NCBI RefSeq assembly: GCF_000321225.1
Contig: NW_004450459.1
Coordinates: 3,114,675 to 3,178,674, forward strand
Length of the DNA: 64,000 nt
Reading direction: 5' to 3'
From: Odobenus rosmarus divergens
Lineage: Eukaryota; Chordata; Mammalia; Carnivora; Odobenidae
Shown: piece by piece, positions 34,951 through 47,553 of the stretch
Numbering within the stretch: the first letter of the stretch is position 1
Layout: each line of letters begins with the position of its first letter
Made by a program: the position numbers and the translations under genes
The notes under the pieces: generated by a model
The model's database searches: none
The model's input: the letters and a program-made list of their open reading frames with translations, nothing else
Told to the model about the DNA's origin: nothing

Positions 34951-36364
34951 AGTGTTTTCTTTTAAATCATTGTGGTATAAAAGATGATGAAATCTTAGGC
35001 CTTATTTCTAGAAGTACAGTGACCAGATTAAAGGAGAAAATCAGAACCACTGTAGTAGTCAGGTGGCTTTATGTCTTATTCCAGGTGACATGCTGTGAAG
35101 TGTGATGTTGACAAAGGAGAGAGAAAGGGAGTTCCGGAAATCAGGATTATGATATGGTTGTAAAAACCTGAAATGTTTATCTTGGAAAGCTAACCTAGGA
35201 AAATTACAATCCATTTACATTGCTAAGACTAATAGAAAAGGCATATAACTTAGTCTGTGTTCCTCCAAAAGACAGAACTAGAGCCAACAGGAAGAAGTTA
35301 GGATGGTAACTGATACCAGCCCATTATAAGGAAAAGCATTCTGATAATAGAAGCTTTTCAGCCACAGATGGGCAATTTGCAAAATGCTCATGCAGAGACC
35401 AAGTAATCTGTCATGACCATGGAAAGGAGGTTGGACTATATGATCTTTTCTTCATGTACAAATAACCTGAGAACATATTGAAGCTTCATGAAATTTCTCA
35501 AATTCTGTCTTGGTGTTTTGGAGCTAGAACAAAAGAAACACCTGACTGCCTTAGCACTGGTCCAGTCTCTGGATGTAGTATACTCTGGGGAGAAATGGTT
35601 ATCTTTGTTGTTAGAAATTGTACTTGTAGATTTCACTTAGCTTTCTACTGAACAATTGATTAGGTATTTTTCATTTAACATGGTTTTGTTAATCCACTAA
35701 AAATTTTCATGCAGTAACCTAATCATAGTATTGTGTGGTAATAGAAATGATCACTTACCTGTGAAAAAGAAAAAAAAAAAATTCAATGACATTTGTTAAA
35801 ACACAGGAAGGCAACATTTATTATTCTACTGGGGAATGAAATACCAGTCTTTCTTGCTCTACTGGCATTCCCAACCTCCATAAGTAGATTCCTTTATAGA
35901 GGGATTGCCTCCCTCTTGACTATCTGCAGGCCTTTCCTCTGAATACAGTCATTATCTCAGGACTCCTGTAATTTCTTCCCTCTCATGTCTCTCTCCTTCC
36001 TATGTAGTTTTCCGTGTATATAGACTGGGGTTAGGAAGTTCTGGGATGACAGATGAGGTAGCAGAGCCACCTTGACTGTCTTCTAATAGTTTGAAGAGAC
36101 TTTCATCCTTCCTCTTTAATTTTGCTCTCTTCAGAATATCTGGTACTTGACAATTTTTTGTCCTAAACCCTGGATCCTAGTAGCTAGTTGTGGTAAATGG
36201 GAAAGAACCTATGATCATTCTGTTAGTTCCTAAAATAGTTCTGTGTTTTCTCTCCAAAATTTCAAATCAAAACAATGAAATTCTAATTTAGTGCACAGAT
36301 TTTATTGTTTTGTCCTTAGAAAGTAAAGGAATATTGAAGAGATAAAGGGAACTCCAAGAAGAGC
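34951..36364. other. Unassigned single-copy sequence
   Basis: No gene or repeat recognised. Confidence 0.5.
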
Positions 36365-36372
36365 AAATTTCT

Positions 36373-36578
36373 TTTTTTTTAAGATTTATTTATTTTTAAA
36401 GAAAGAGCATGTGTGAACGAGCTCGAGATGGGGAGGGGCAAAGACAGAGGGAGAGAACCTCAAGCAGACTCCCCACTGAGCACCCAGCCCGATTTGGGGC
36501 TTGCTCTCAAGACCCCTGAGATCATGACCTGAACTGAAACCAAGAGTCGGTCACTCAACCAACTGAGCCACCCAGGCT
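36373..36578 (-). mobile_element. SINEC (older copy), minus strand
   Basis: Poly(T), 'aagatttatttatttttaaa', GA block, 'gagatcatgacctgaactga', right end 'caaccaactgagccacccag'. Short target duplicate around 'aaatttct' and 'gaatttct'. Confidence 0.95.
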
Positions 36579-36588
36579 CAGAATTTCT

Positions 36589-39135
36589 AAAAATTTCCTC
36601 CAATAAATCACTAACTATTGAAGCTGGGGGTAGTAAACAAAATTAGTTGAAACAAGTTGCTAAAGCAAATGAAAAATACTAATGTATCTTAAACTTTAAG
36701 TAAATGTTGCTTGGTAGACTATAGGCAAAACCAGCTTAATTCTAGCTCTTCTTCCAGATAAAGCATGTGTTCTTGTGAGATGTAAGGAAGGGCAATCTCC
36801 CCAAATTTAGTACACAGAAAGACACACGCAGCCCTTGGGAGGGACAGAGGCTCTCCAGTGTAGCTCCTTGTGCTTCCAAGGACCCACACCAGGACTGACT
36901 CAGCTGTTGCAGCAGGAAAAGATCAAATTCATGGCTAACCCAGATAGGAAGCCTGTCAATGTTAGGCTTTTATCTGAGTTTTTTTTTTTTTTTTTTTTTT
37001 TGACTGGTAGTTTCACCTGAATGCAGTGAAGCACGTTGCTGTACCTGAGGGATACTTGTCCAGAGAATTGGACCTTCTCTACCTTACACATAAAAGTGCC
37101 CCAAAAAAGGCCTGAATTCAATTTCACAAAAAGAATGGAAGTGTTTGTATATGAAGTTTAGATTTGCTACTTTTTCACTGGGGGGAAAAAATCACAGAGG
37201 ATCCCATCTATGAAACACTTGCAAAGATATAATCCGAAGTCCTGATAGTAGTTACTATCTGCAAGATAGACTACAATTATTTTTCTCTTATTTCTGCCCA
37301 TATGCATTTTCTCAGTTTGTAAAATAACAAATATGCACTGTTTGATTACATGCCAATTATTGATTCATTATTTTAATGAATAGAAACAATAGTTTAAATC
37401 ATATTCTTTTCCTTTAGGAGTCAGTTTGATTTCTTTGATTCTTTTTGCAATTAGGTGACTTTTAACTATGCTAACTATGTTTTCTATGGGGCTATGAAGA
37501 TCAAAGTTAGTAAATTGACCAATACATTGAAGAAGCATTTTCCAGAAGGCATAATTGTAAAAGCGATTTTATTTTGTCTCTCACAGTCTCTTTAAATCTA
37601 CTCATTGGGTATTGTTCCTACCTTGACAACTGGATAAAAATTTTTCTGATTACTCTTAGGTAATAGAAGTCACACACACACACCCAAAAATCTCAATTCA
37701 GTAAATAAAAATGTCCAGTCCCAGATAATAAACCTTTGAGACTGACAGCATGCACAATCCAAATAAGGGAGAACTTAACTTTCCTCTTTCTTCCCTCATT
37801 GTGTTGGTGTTGGTAGTTTGCCTTCATGTTCCTAACTGGGAGAAATGTGGAGACAGGAGAGAGAGAAAGAAGCAGGAGGGCAGGAAAGTTAGGTGATTGA
37901 TTTTTTTTTCCTCAGACACTTGGTGCTCTGTGAGCCTGGCAGATTTTAAAGCTGTCCCTTTCCAGAGAACACATTGAGAGTGTCCTCAGATACTTCCACC
38001 AGGAGAATTGCCCCACAACTTTCTGTGATACAGGTGCTGTGCTCCCCTCAGGCTGCAGCTTCTCTCCTAGCCTTTGATTTCCTGACTCTCCACTCAGAGA
38101 TTTTGCTATTGGGGGTCACAGTAGTTCACATCCTGTAATGGGTTCTAGGTCATGATGCTATGTCTTGCTACTCACTTAGGGATAGAGCATCTATTATTGT
38201 TCAGCTGCAAGAAGCAGGAAGCCTCATTTCAATATTATATCACATATGGTTTATATTTTCTAACCATATGTAAGTTGTTTGTGAAGGGAGGTGATCTAGT
38301 TCATAGCTAATGGCATAGTGCCAGGTTGGGAATCATTGTTGCTACCAATTACATGAAAATATTCCAAATTCTTTGCACTTGAACACATTAGTCTGTGTTT
38401 CTCCACAGGCTACCACAAGTATTTTCAATCAAGTTAACATTTATTTTACCTTCCCTCCAACTATCTTATTTCCTTCAAAATTTGGACTCAGGGATTTTAT
38501 AAACACTTGTTTACCTTAATTCTTTTAAAATTCTTTTTTTTCCCCACTTTCCAAAAATCACCTTACATTTTCTTACAAAAAGTACTACATAAAAAACAAT
38601 CTCTTACACTTCCTGGGAAGAAGATGTTAAAGCAGCTGGCCAGGGTGATGAGATCCATTCTTTCCCTTTATGAGGGGGAGGTCCCTTAGGGAAAGAAAAG
38701 AAGGCAGATGACCCAATCTAATCTCCTTGTTAAATGGACCTCTGGATAAACAGACTAATGCTATTTGCTAGGAGGAAGAAACCATATCACTAAAATGCCC
38801 TTAACAGGAGTCCCTGACTAAAGATTACCTATAATAAATGAAATCCAGGGTAAATGACATGGCTCTTTGGAGAATGTCACAAAGGCTACAAAACTCCATT
38901 GGGTATAAAATTGAGACATTCCATAATTTAAACATGTGCCATTATGTAAGGAATCCAAGAGCCTCCCTTTCTTCTCTGTTTTCCTGGGCTGTAGGTACAT
39001 GTCCGATGGAGGAAGAAAGGACCTAGGGACCCACTGTTAATGTCCTGGACCTCATTCTGCTTCATCCATAACTCCTGAATGCCTTGTATGCTTGTAATTA
39101 CTTAGTAAAGTTTGAAATTGAGTAAAATTCTGAGT
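36589..39135. other. Unassigned single-copy sequence
   Basis: 2.5 kb with no gene or repeat recognised. A 23-base T run lies at 36,979-37,001 and a short CA run near 37,670. A purine-rich block lies at 37,850-37,890. Confidence 0.5.
36979..37001. repeat. Poly(T) run, 23 bases
   Basis: Isolated homopolymer; no SINE or L1 body on either side. Could be the tail of an unrecognised retrocopy on the minus strand (body 37,002-37,135). Confidence 0.6.
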
Positions 39136-39146
39136 CATGTGAATCT

Positions 39147-39332
39147 TTTTAAAAAGATTTTATTTATTTGAATGAGAGAGAGCATGCACAAGCAGGGGGA
39201 GCAGCAGAAGGAGAGGGAGAAGCAGACTCACTGCTGAGTGGGGAGCCTGATATGGGGCTCTATCCCAGGACCCTGAGATCATGACCTGAGGTGAAGGCAG
39301 ATGATCAACCAGCTGAGCCATCCAGGTGCCCC
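39147..39332 (-). mobile_element. SINEC, minus strand
   Basis: 'aaaagattttatttatttga', GA-rich block, 'gagatcatgacctgaggtga', right end 'gccatccaggtgcccc'. Diverged target duplicate 'catgtgaatct' (39,136-39,146) and 'catgtcagtct' (39,333-39,343). Confidence 0.95.
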
Positions 39333-39343
39333 CATGTCAGTCT

Positions 39344-40864
39344 GATTGGACAGTCTGATCCTGTGTGCTGCTTCCTTTCTTTATCTTTAGAGGGTCATCT
39401 TGGATCCTCCTATATTAATAACAATGAATTCTTTCCAGGAATTTTGTTCCTACTTCCAAAATATGTCATGCTGATAGATTCTTGACCTTAATTTCAACTT
39501 ATTCATGACTGGGATTGTATTTCTATTTTGGGAAAGGCATCCAAATGCTATTTTGCAATTAACTGATTACAAGTGTTTTTAACATATTTTATACCCATGG
39601 ATGTTATTTAGACAATGAATGAACTATTCCTAATGAACTCTAAATTTATCCTTTTTTATTTTTGCAGATTTGCGTCATTCTTTTAAATATTCAGAAGTTT
39701 TTAATTTTGATTTTTTTTTCATTTTCCCTGATTTTTAAATTTTATTTGATTTTTCTGGTATTAAGTCCTATACACAAGGTCCTTTACCTTTTATGCTTCC
39801 ATGTGTCTAAGTGTAGGTCAGATCTTGCTCTCTGCTCTTATTTGGAGACCCTACTCCTTTTCTTGATTGGTGTCCACTGACCACACCATTTGATTCTTTT
39901 GTCTTTAGTTTTCTCTGTTTCTTGCCATTTTAAGATGCTAATAATTTGGCTTTCTTTACCTAGATTCTCCTTCAGGAACAAATCACTGAGCTCATTTAAT
40001 ACAATTGATTCCAATATCCCAAACAACCACCACAGTGCTAAGTGTTTGAAGTTTTGGCATTCATTTCTGATTAGGTTAATTATAAACAAATTAAATATGA
40101 AACAGGTTCAAGAAACATCCACAGCACTGTTCAGGAAACTGGAGAGTACAAAGATTATACTCTAATGACTATAGTAAGGACTATACCATGGTACAAGGCC
40201 AAAGGAAGAAATGAGAGAAGTAGAAGACACTGTGTGGTTGGAGCTGAGAGGATATTGTTGGGGATGTGAGAGAGCTAGTTATGCTACAGAAGGGTTTGCC
40301 AATGCCCTTGGAAACACAGGCCTCTGCTCTGCCCAGTTTGTCCTCCCCTCTCTAGGCAGTCAACAGTTAACTTCTACTTATGTAGCATTGACGAAGATAA
40401 AGAATTTATTCAATAGGGTTTTCCTCCAAGGATCTTCTTTAACATAATAGGCCAAAAGTTTATAGATTCTTGAACATTTTATTATTCAATACTAAACTGG
40501 GAAATCATCTAAAGCTTCATCAATAAAACATTATCTACAGGGCAGTGTTAAGTGCTAAACTTCAGAAATATGTCTCTTCGCTAAAACAAAATAAGCAAAA
40601 AGACAATAAATGTTACAGACATTTAGCACCATGATTCTTATAGAACATGGTTTATAAAATCATGGTTTTTACCAAAAAAATCACACTCCTTAATCTGGAC
40701 CTTTGGGAAATCTTATGTACTATAGAATCTGACCATCTGTCAGCAGCCCTGCTGCCATCACCCTGGACAAGTCCCCATCACCTCTCACCTTCATCTAGCT
40801 CTGAACTTGTATCCCTACTTCTAATTTTGCCCCATTTTACTGCTCATCAGAACAACTAGAGTGA
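39344..40864. other. Unassigned single-copy sequence
   Basis: No gene or repeat recognised; frames at 39,890-40,165 and 40,211-40,447 show no domain. Confidence 0.5.
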
Positions 40865-41465
40865 TTCTGTTGAAACCTCAGTGAGATCCTGCTATGTTGC
40901 CTGTGTTCAAAACTCTCCAAAGACTTCACTTCTCTCTCAGGATAAAGCCAAAATCCTCCTGTGACCATCAAATGTACATGACCTGTCACCTCTCAGAACT
41001 GATCTCTGGTATTTTGCCCTCCTTCATTCCTTAGTGGCAACACTGGCCACCCTGCTATTTTTTATGCATGTAAGGTCAAATACTGCCTCAGGGACTTTGC
41101 AATTGCTATCTCCACTGTGGATGCTCTTCTCCCAGAGGAAGCCTGGCTCATCTCCTCACTTGAGGTCTTTACTCAGGACACTTTCTCAGTGAAGTCTTTC
41201 CTCAACACAGGATCTAAACTTTAAATTCTTACCCTCACCCCTTACCAACATTTTATATCACTCTTGCCTGATTATATGTTTAGAACTTTTTACTATTTAA
41301 CATACTATACATTTTATTTTCCTTTCTGTTTTCCTCAGAATGCAGACTCCATGAAGGGAGGAATTCTTGTCTGTTTTGATTACCGATCTATCTCTCCAAT
41401 GTCTAGGACAGTTCCTGGCACATTTTAGATGCCAATAAATATGCTTTGGATGAATGAATAAATTA
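40865..41465 (+). mobile_element. L2 3' part, plus strand, reaching the L2 3' terminus
   Basis: Good match to the L2 3'UTR in order: 'ttcaaaactctccaaagactt', 'aggataaagccaaaatcctc', 'atgtacatgacctgtcacct', 'ctcagggactttgcaattgc', 'aggtctttactcaggacact', 'tgcagactccatgaagggag', 'gttcctggcacattttagat' and the terminal TGAATGAA-type repeat 'ggatgaatgaataaatt'. Confidence 0.88.
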
Positions 41466-42478
41466 ATTTTATTCATAGAATCCCTGTTGGCATATATTTT
41501 GTATGCTAAATTATGAATGTAGTACTTTAGTTTTTTTATTCATTACACAACTTGGGAAATTATTATTCAAAAAATTTTTTAAGTTTTGTAATTAAAAGGT
41601 TTACAGTGTTCCTTAGTGTAAAAAAAAATGTTTCAGAGATGAAACCATTTCTTGAAATTCAATTAAAAAATTTTAAAGTATTCTAAGGAAGTCCAAATAC
41701 AGCAGAATTTCTCCATCTTGCCTTCTGACTGGGATGTTGATGTTGTAAAATTTAGGAACTTCATTAGTGACCATATGGCTGAATGATCTCACTATGGACC
41801 TTTGAATTAATTTGCATTTTCATTATAACTCTGCTTCTAAATTGCATGTATTATGTTTGATCATTTGTATACTCTCAAAAGAATTGGAGAATTCTTATTT
41901 CAGTGAAGAATACTTATCTTGAGGTAGAACCAAAATAGTCTGTGTATTCCAAATTTAATTTTTAAAAAATTATTTGATTACTAATAAAAACAAAAACAAA
42001 TTATTTGCTTCATTTGATGTACCTCCCACCACTTTCCATGTACTTTTGTTAGACAGCCTCTCATTTGATAATATCATTATTTGTTTACCAAGTATGTTTG
42101 GAGAAATTTTAAGAAAACTGCCATTTGAATTAGTTGTGTCTCTGTTTAGGTTAAATTACTAAGTGTAGGGTAGACCTCTTAATTAAAAAAAGTGCCTGAG
42201 AACATCTCCCCAGGTTCTCTACCATCTCCACAACTAAAATCCTCTTAACTATAAGGTCAGGAAGTAGCTGCTAACGTGGAAAAGCATAACAAGACCATTT
42301 ATGGCATAGGGGAGACTGGCTGGCTCTTCCAGTCTGTTGGCCTATAGATTTGGTCAGTGGGGAGGAGGTAGTGAATTAGAAAAGGAGACTTAAAGTGTCC
42401 TGGAAAGCAGGCATTCAGCGATGATAGGAAAAGAAAGAAAGCACCTCCTTCACCAATTCCCTCAAAAAAGATAGAGTT
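41466..42478. other. Unassigned single-copy sequence
   Basis: AT-rich, no gene recognised. The 180 bp just left of the LTR (42,290-42,470) is purine-rich but unassigned. Confidence 0.5.
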
Positions 42479-43137
42479 TGGGATACAAGATGTTTTAGGG
42501 ATCAATTTTTATTAGAGAAAGCAGGGCAGAGGTAGGATTGATGAGAGGAAGAAGTTGACCTATAAAGCAGGCCTAACAATGCCCAGGCCAACCTGACAGG
42601 GAGCCTGTAGGCAAGTGTTATTGTCTGTGACCCATGTTGGAGTGAAATGGATGGGTCCTTCCCTCTGTGCCTTATTTAGTCCCTGGATGTGGGTTGCCCT
42701 GGAAAAGGTATGACATTGGGTGAGTCTCCCTCTCACACTTTCTCTTGGATCACTCACCCTGGGGATTACAGCCATCACAATGTGAGGTAGCCCTTCAGAG
42801 AGGTTCACTTGGTGATGGACTGAGGGACCATATTAGCTCGGAAGTGGACCCTTCAAACCCCTGCTCTGCCCCCTCCCTGCCCACACAGTAGAACCTTCAG
42901 ATGAGACTGCAGCCCCAGCGAGAAGCTTGGCTACAACTTCAGGAGTGGCCTTGAGCTACTTAAGACACATGCTGGTTCATGACCTGCAGAAACTTGAGAT
43001 AAAATTTTTGTTTTAAGTGGCTAGGTTTAGTGGGTTGTTTGATAGCAATAGTAACTCATACAGCTGTAGTAAACCCTAAAGGCAGCAAGTTCTTCTCTGA
43101 AGGAGGATTTGGGTGGCACATCTTCATATCTATCACA
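42479..43137 (-). mobile_element. 3' LTR of an ERVL-like provirus (minus strand), with an insertion
   Basis: On the minus strand the LTR starts at 43,137 with 'tgtgatagatatgaagatgtg', directly after a polypurine tract, and ends near 42,479. It matches the 5' LTR (46,309-46,687) at its start ('caaatcctccttcagagaag' against 'caaatcccccttcaaagaaag'), in the middle (antisense of 'ggatgtgggttgccc' against 'ggatgtgggttaccc') and at its end (antisense of 'gatacaagatgtttta' against 'ggtgcaagatgtttatt'). It is about 280 bp longer than the 5' LTR because of the insertion at about 42,735-43,075. Confidence 0.75.
42735..43075 (+). mobile_element. MaLR-like LTR inserted in the 3' LTR, plus strand
   Basis: Contains 'ggaagtggacccttcaaacc', 'cttcagatgagactgcagcc', 'ctgcagaaacttgagataaa', 'gttttaagtggctaggttta' and ends 'gcaatagtaactcatacag', the usual 3' layout of an old mammalian LTR of MaLR type. 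Boundaries are approximate. Confidence 0.55.
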
Positions 43138-43152
43138 ATTCCCCCTTTTCTC
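43138..43152 (-). other. Polypurine tract of the ERVL-like provirus
   Basis: Minus strand 'gagaaaagggggaat', immediately before the 3' LTR start. It is where plus-strand DNA synthesis would begin in a retrovirus. Confidence 0.7.
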
Positions 43153-46100
43153 ACTTGTATACACTTCTCTGTATATGTTTGGGGAGCTGGATTCTCCCGG
43201 ATTCTGGTGGGCCTCTTTTCCTAAGGGGAAATATAAAGGAGGGAGATTAACAGAATCAACTCCATCTCCACTGCTGCAGTTGATCTCAAGACCACAGTTA
43301 CTACTTTCTTTCACCCCAACTGCTTCTTTTAGATTCCTTGTATCCTCAGCCACCACCTCTGCTAGACCTGGTGGCTTATCTGGTAACATTAGCGAGACAG
43401 GAGGCATCCAGTCTCTTGGTCGCCATGCTCTTATGACTACAGAGCTGAATCTGCCTATTTACACTCACAGTTGGGCAAGGGAGTCCTACGAGGCCCTCTG
43501 GTGGCTTAGCTGGGTCCTACATGTACTTCTCCTAGCCCCCCCTTGTGTAAACAGCAGTCCTACCTCTCCCTGAGGATCCAGTTCGGTTATTCTTGCCAAG
43601 ATGATGACTCCTCTTCTTGCCCCAAATCTTCAGACAGCAGTCATAGATTGCAGGTCTTTGTTGGTGTCCTCTAGTAAAATTGTCACCCTTTCTACATGTG
43701 TTGGTTGAGGCCTCTAGGTGAAGTAAGCAAACCCATGTTTGGAATACATGTTATATCTAGTCCTATGAACCTAAACTAATAATCCTTCCAGGATGGAATT
43801 GGCTCACTTGACTGAATGGACTCGAACAGTAGTGCCATATCAGGGGCTTCACATTAATGTGTGTTGCTGGCAGCTTGGAAATTCAGTAGCTAAACTGGCC
43901 TTCATAAATGGGAGTCCATGATATTGGTACATTCATTATTTCCTTTTCTGCCACTATGGCCATTTTATTCATGTGTTCCTCGAGCCAATACTGAAGTGGC
44001 TGGTGACAGAGGCTGGCTGACATTACCTGGCTGAGTTATTTTGTCTACTTGGTTGATTACTAAATCTTTAGTGGGCAAGAACTTATACACAGATATTCAT
44101 ACTTCATGCCATTCACATATGTCCATCTTATAGATATTCCACATGTCCAATCCAACCTCCATATACTCCACCTTCTAATCTTTTTTTCATGTCGCTGCAG
44201 AGTTGATCAGGACTTTCACTATTGCCCATAAGTCTGAATATATTATATCCTCACCAGTTTTAGCTAAAATGAATGACAAGGTGCATTGCACCTAATCTGT
44301 CCTTTAGGAGGATTTCCTCCTCCTTTAGATGGCCACAAAAGATTCCCCATACAGCTATATGAATGAGCTGAAGGAAGACCCTGGTATAACCATGGTTGAT
44401 TCCAATTCTACTTGTGCTTGGTCACAGATATACCATTTTCACCTTTTGATGGATTGCTCCTGGGTCCACAGTACCTTACTAGTTGGTGAGTCCTACAGGA
44501 CTTAACTCATGATGGATAGCTCTGGCCATATGTTCACTTGGTGAGTCATGGTCAGGCATTCCATCTTTACTATAGGCCAGCGGCCTGCCAGAAGCTGTTT
44601 TTCCAAAAGATGTGTAATTTTATATCACAGATGGCAAGACCTTGCCCCCAAATTTCAGGGGACCCATTGGAACTTGCCATATGGCATCTCTTCCCACCAC
44701 TGACACCTCCCACACCCCAGGGTGTGCCTGATCCTGTGGTCCCAAGTGTGAGGGCTGCTTGCACTGCAGCCAAGACCTGAAGCAGAGCTCTTTCCCACTG
44801 TGCAACCCACTTAAGGCTGACAGTCTTATCATCCTGGTTATAGAGGTGGAATGCACTGATTCCAGAGATGGAAGAGGCCCACCCGTGTGATGCTGCTTTA
44901 TTCATGGTAAGACGCACAAGATGTGATCATTTGGTTTTTACTTTAAGGGGATGTCTTGGCACACCTGACCATTGGACTCCTAAAAATTTATAGTTGTGTC
45001 AGTCTCTTGAATCTTAATAAAGTTTATTTTCTTCCCTCTGGCATGCATGTGACTTACCAAGACCTTTAACATGCTAGCCATCTCTTGCTCATCTGGCCCC
45101 TCCAACAAAAAGTCACCAGTGTAATGGATCAAGCGATGTTTTGCATGACGTTTAGATGATCCTACATACACGAGAGAGTGCCAGGTAATTAGCGTAGTCC
45201 TGGAGCAAAACTGAAGACTCTCTTTGCCTACTCCCATTTGTTTTTTCTTTATCTTTCACAGAAGTTTCTCCCAATAAATCTCTCCCACTTCTAATTCCAA
45301 TTTAGCATCTGTTTCACACATGCCCCCAACTCTTCCAAGGAGACCTTGACATTTTAGGTCTCCAGATATCAATATTAACTCTGACTTCATGTGAAACTGC
45401 CCTTAAAATGTCTGTATATCTTCTTTCTACAAGGTACAGTTGTCTGAGTAAATGGCCATAGATCCCTTGGGGGAAGAGATGGATGAATCTCTGGGAAAAC
45501 TTGGTGTAGTTTTAAGGTTCCTTCCTTCTAAGGATCCAACCATCTCTTCAGTGATTGTGTTATGGGTGTGGGAAATAGCTCAAGTCTGAAAATGACCCTT
45601 AGGATGTTGTGTTCTGTTAATTATCTCTATAACTTTTTGCGGCTTGGTCTCTTGACTGGAAATTAGACCTGTTCAGTCATTATAATGATTGTAACTCCTT
45701 GGTTTCTGGAGGTTAAGGGCTACTACCTAGCTGTATGGTTTTGGGATCCTATTATCTCTTTTGCTATCAGCAAGCCAATTTCTGTAACAACCTTTCCTAT
45801 TGTCAGTCCTGGCTGAAGAGGAGAGATACCACTACACTTTCTGGTAATATTGTTACCTCTGTCACCGCTGCATTCCTATGAGCTTAGTAAATAGTGTGTC
45901 ATTGTCTGGGCATTCTTATGGAACATGATCATCTGGTGGGTCTTCCAACCTTACATGATATATTCATTCCTAGATACACACTTCCCTGAGTCCTTTATTC
46001 CTTTTTTCACTGTCTATGACAATTCTGGCATTTCACCTTTGCTCAGAATGAACCCCATCACTTTTTCCATGCTCCCAGGAGCCATCCTGGTAGCAAATTC

Positions 46101-46308
46101 ACCCTATGCCCTGGGGTCTTTACCAGGTGTATCTGTATAGGGAAATCAAAGTCAATAGACTCTTCCCTATCCAATGCAACGTTCAAATACCCTCAGAATC
46201 CGCTTCCATGCTATTACCCTGTGATGCAGCTTCAAAACCGTCTTACTGCCTGATTTCTCAGACCACTTCTGAGAACAATCATTACTTCCGAGACACTAAG
46301 ATGGAATC
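43153..46308 (-). pseudogene. ERVL-like provirus interior: decayed gag-pol, minus strand
   Basis: About 3.2 kb between the two LTRs, on the minus strand. The clearest part is the reverse transcriptase at 45,237-44,980, where the YxDD catalytic motif has decayed to YTGD (within HYTGDFLLEGPDEQE), followed by an HMHARGKK segment. The RT-RNase H connection lies at 44,917-44,570 (AAVQAAL). RNase H and integrase should lie at about 44,500-43,300 but are too broken to delimit. 46,290-45,300 would be gag/protease, unreadable. No env was recognised, as is usual for this class. At 3.2 kb, against roughly 5 kb or more for complete relatives, it is internally deleted. It cannot encode a working protein. 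Confidence 0.72.
46284..46302 (-). other. Probable decayed primer binding site
   Basis: Minus strand 'cttagtgtctcggaagtaatg' region just inside the 5' LTR resembles a tRNA-Leu-type primer binding site as used by ERVL elements. Weak because of decay. Confidence 0.4.
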
Positions 46309-46687
46309 TGAGGTGCAAGATGTTTATTAGAGATTAGCACCTATAAAAAGGAGGGAGAAGGAGCAGTACTGGGAAGAGAAAAAAGCCAAACAGTGAAGCA
46401 GCCCAGCAAAATCTCAGCCCACCCTGAAGAAAGTTCTGGAATGAGTATTGCCCATCAGAGTGTCCATGTCAGACCAAAAAGCTAGCCTTTTATACTCATG
46501 GCTCACTCAGTGATTGGATGTGGGTTACCCAAGAAAGATGGGATCCTGGGCAGGGCAACTCTTTGCAGCCGAAGCAAACCCTAACAGTCCTGAGAGTTGG
46601 AGACCATCTGTTGACCAAATTCCCGACAGGGAAGCCTGTCTTTCTTTGAAGGGGGATTTGTGTTGCATATCTCCATATGTACCAACA
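46309..46687 (-). mobile_element. 5' LTR of the ERVL-like provirus, minus strand
   Basis: Starts on the minus strand at 46,687 with 'tgttggtacatatggagata' and ends near 46,309. Pairs with the 3' LTR as described there. No matching 5-bp target duplicate could be seen ('ggaaa' at 46,688-46,692, 'gagtt' at 42,474-42,478), so one edge may be misplaced or decayed. Confidence 0.75.
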
Positions 46688-46954
46688 GGAAATCTAGACT
46701 GTTAACCAGAGCTCAGTTGCTCTTGGTGGTTGGTCTTGGTGGATGGTGAATTTACTTCTCATTCAGGCAACCTGGCATTAGGGTAAGGATTATATTCTGG
46801 AAACAGTGGTTGAGCATATGAGTTTAAAGCATGGTATCATAATCCAGACTGCCTAAGAAATTGAGCACCTAGAAGTTGCAGTCTCCTTCCTGAAGGCATC
46901 GTTATGATCTGTACAGATATAGGGACCAGCAAAGTTACTACTGCAGCCAATGGG
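46688..46954. other. Unassigned single-copy sequence
   Basis: No gene or repeat recognised. Confidence 0.45.
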
Positions 46955-47085
46955 TAGGAAATCATTAACATTTGCTGAACAACAACTCTGTGAATATACT
47001 AAAAACCATCGAATTGTACTTTTTAAATAGGTGAATTGTAGCATATGTGAATTATATCTCAACAAAGTTGTTAAAAAAATTTTTG
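46955..47085 (+). mobile_element. L1M 3' end, plus strand
   Basis: 'gtgaatatactaaaaaccat', 'gaattgtactttttaaatagg', 'gtgaattatatctcaacaaag' and a short A-rich tail are the 3' end of an L1MB/L1MD-age element. Confidence 0.8.
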
Positions 47086-47339
47086 TAGCACAAGTTTTCA
47101 ACTCATCAACTAAATAATCAAAAAGGCAAACCATTCCCAATCTGGCATTCTCAGGAATTTGTTACCACCTCATATAATCAATCACCTCACTTCTATTTCA
47201 GAGGTGAGCTGGTTCTTTCATACTGAGTAAGCCTTCCAGATATATTGTATAAGCATTTAGGTAAGGTGAAGAGGGGAGAAATAACAGAGGGCCTGCTATT
47301 TTTAGCAAAGAAGGTTTTCTAGCATTTATTTTAGGTATT
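47086..47339. other. Unassigned single-copy sequence
   Basis: No gene or repeat recognised. Confidence 0.45.
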
Positions 47340-47357
47340 AAAATAGATAAGAAATTT

Positions 47358-47553
47358 AGGGCACCTGGGTGGCTCAGTTGGTTAAGCGAATGCCTTCGGC
47401 TCAGGTCATGATCCTGGAGTCCAGGGATCGAGTCTGGCATCAGGTTCCCTGCTCAGCAGGGAGTCTGCTTCTCCCTTTGACCCTCCCCCCTCTCCTGTGC
47501 TCTCTCTCCATCTCTCATTCTCGCTCTCTCAAATAAATAAATAAATCTTAAAA
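47358..47553 (+). mobile_element. SINEC, plus strand, with perfect target duplicate
   Basis: 'agggcacctgggtggctcag', 'atcctggagtccagggatcg', CT-rich block, 'aaataaataaataaatct(A)n'. 18-bp perfect duplicate 'aaaatagataagaaattt' at 47,340-47,357 and 47,554-47,571, so a relatively recent insertion. Confidence 0.97.

Noticed and set aside
43109..43573. 154-codon plus-strand frame, longest in this part
   Set aside because: It lies antisense to the ERVL-like interior and crosses the LTR/polypurine boundary; its text has no known domain.
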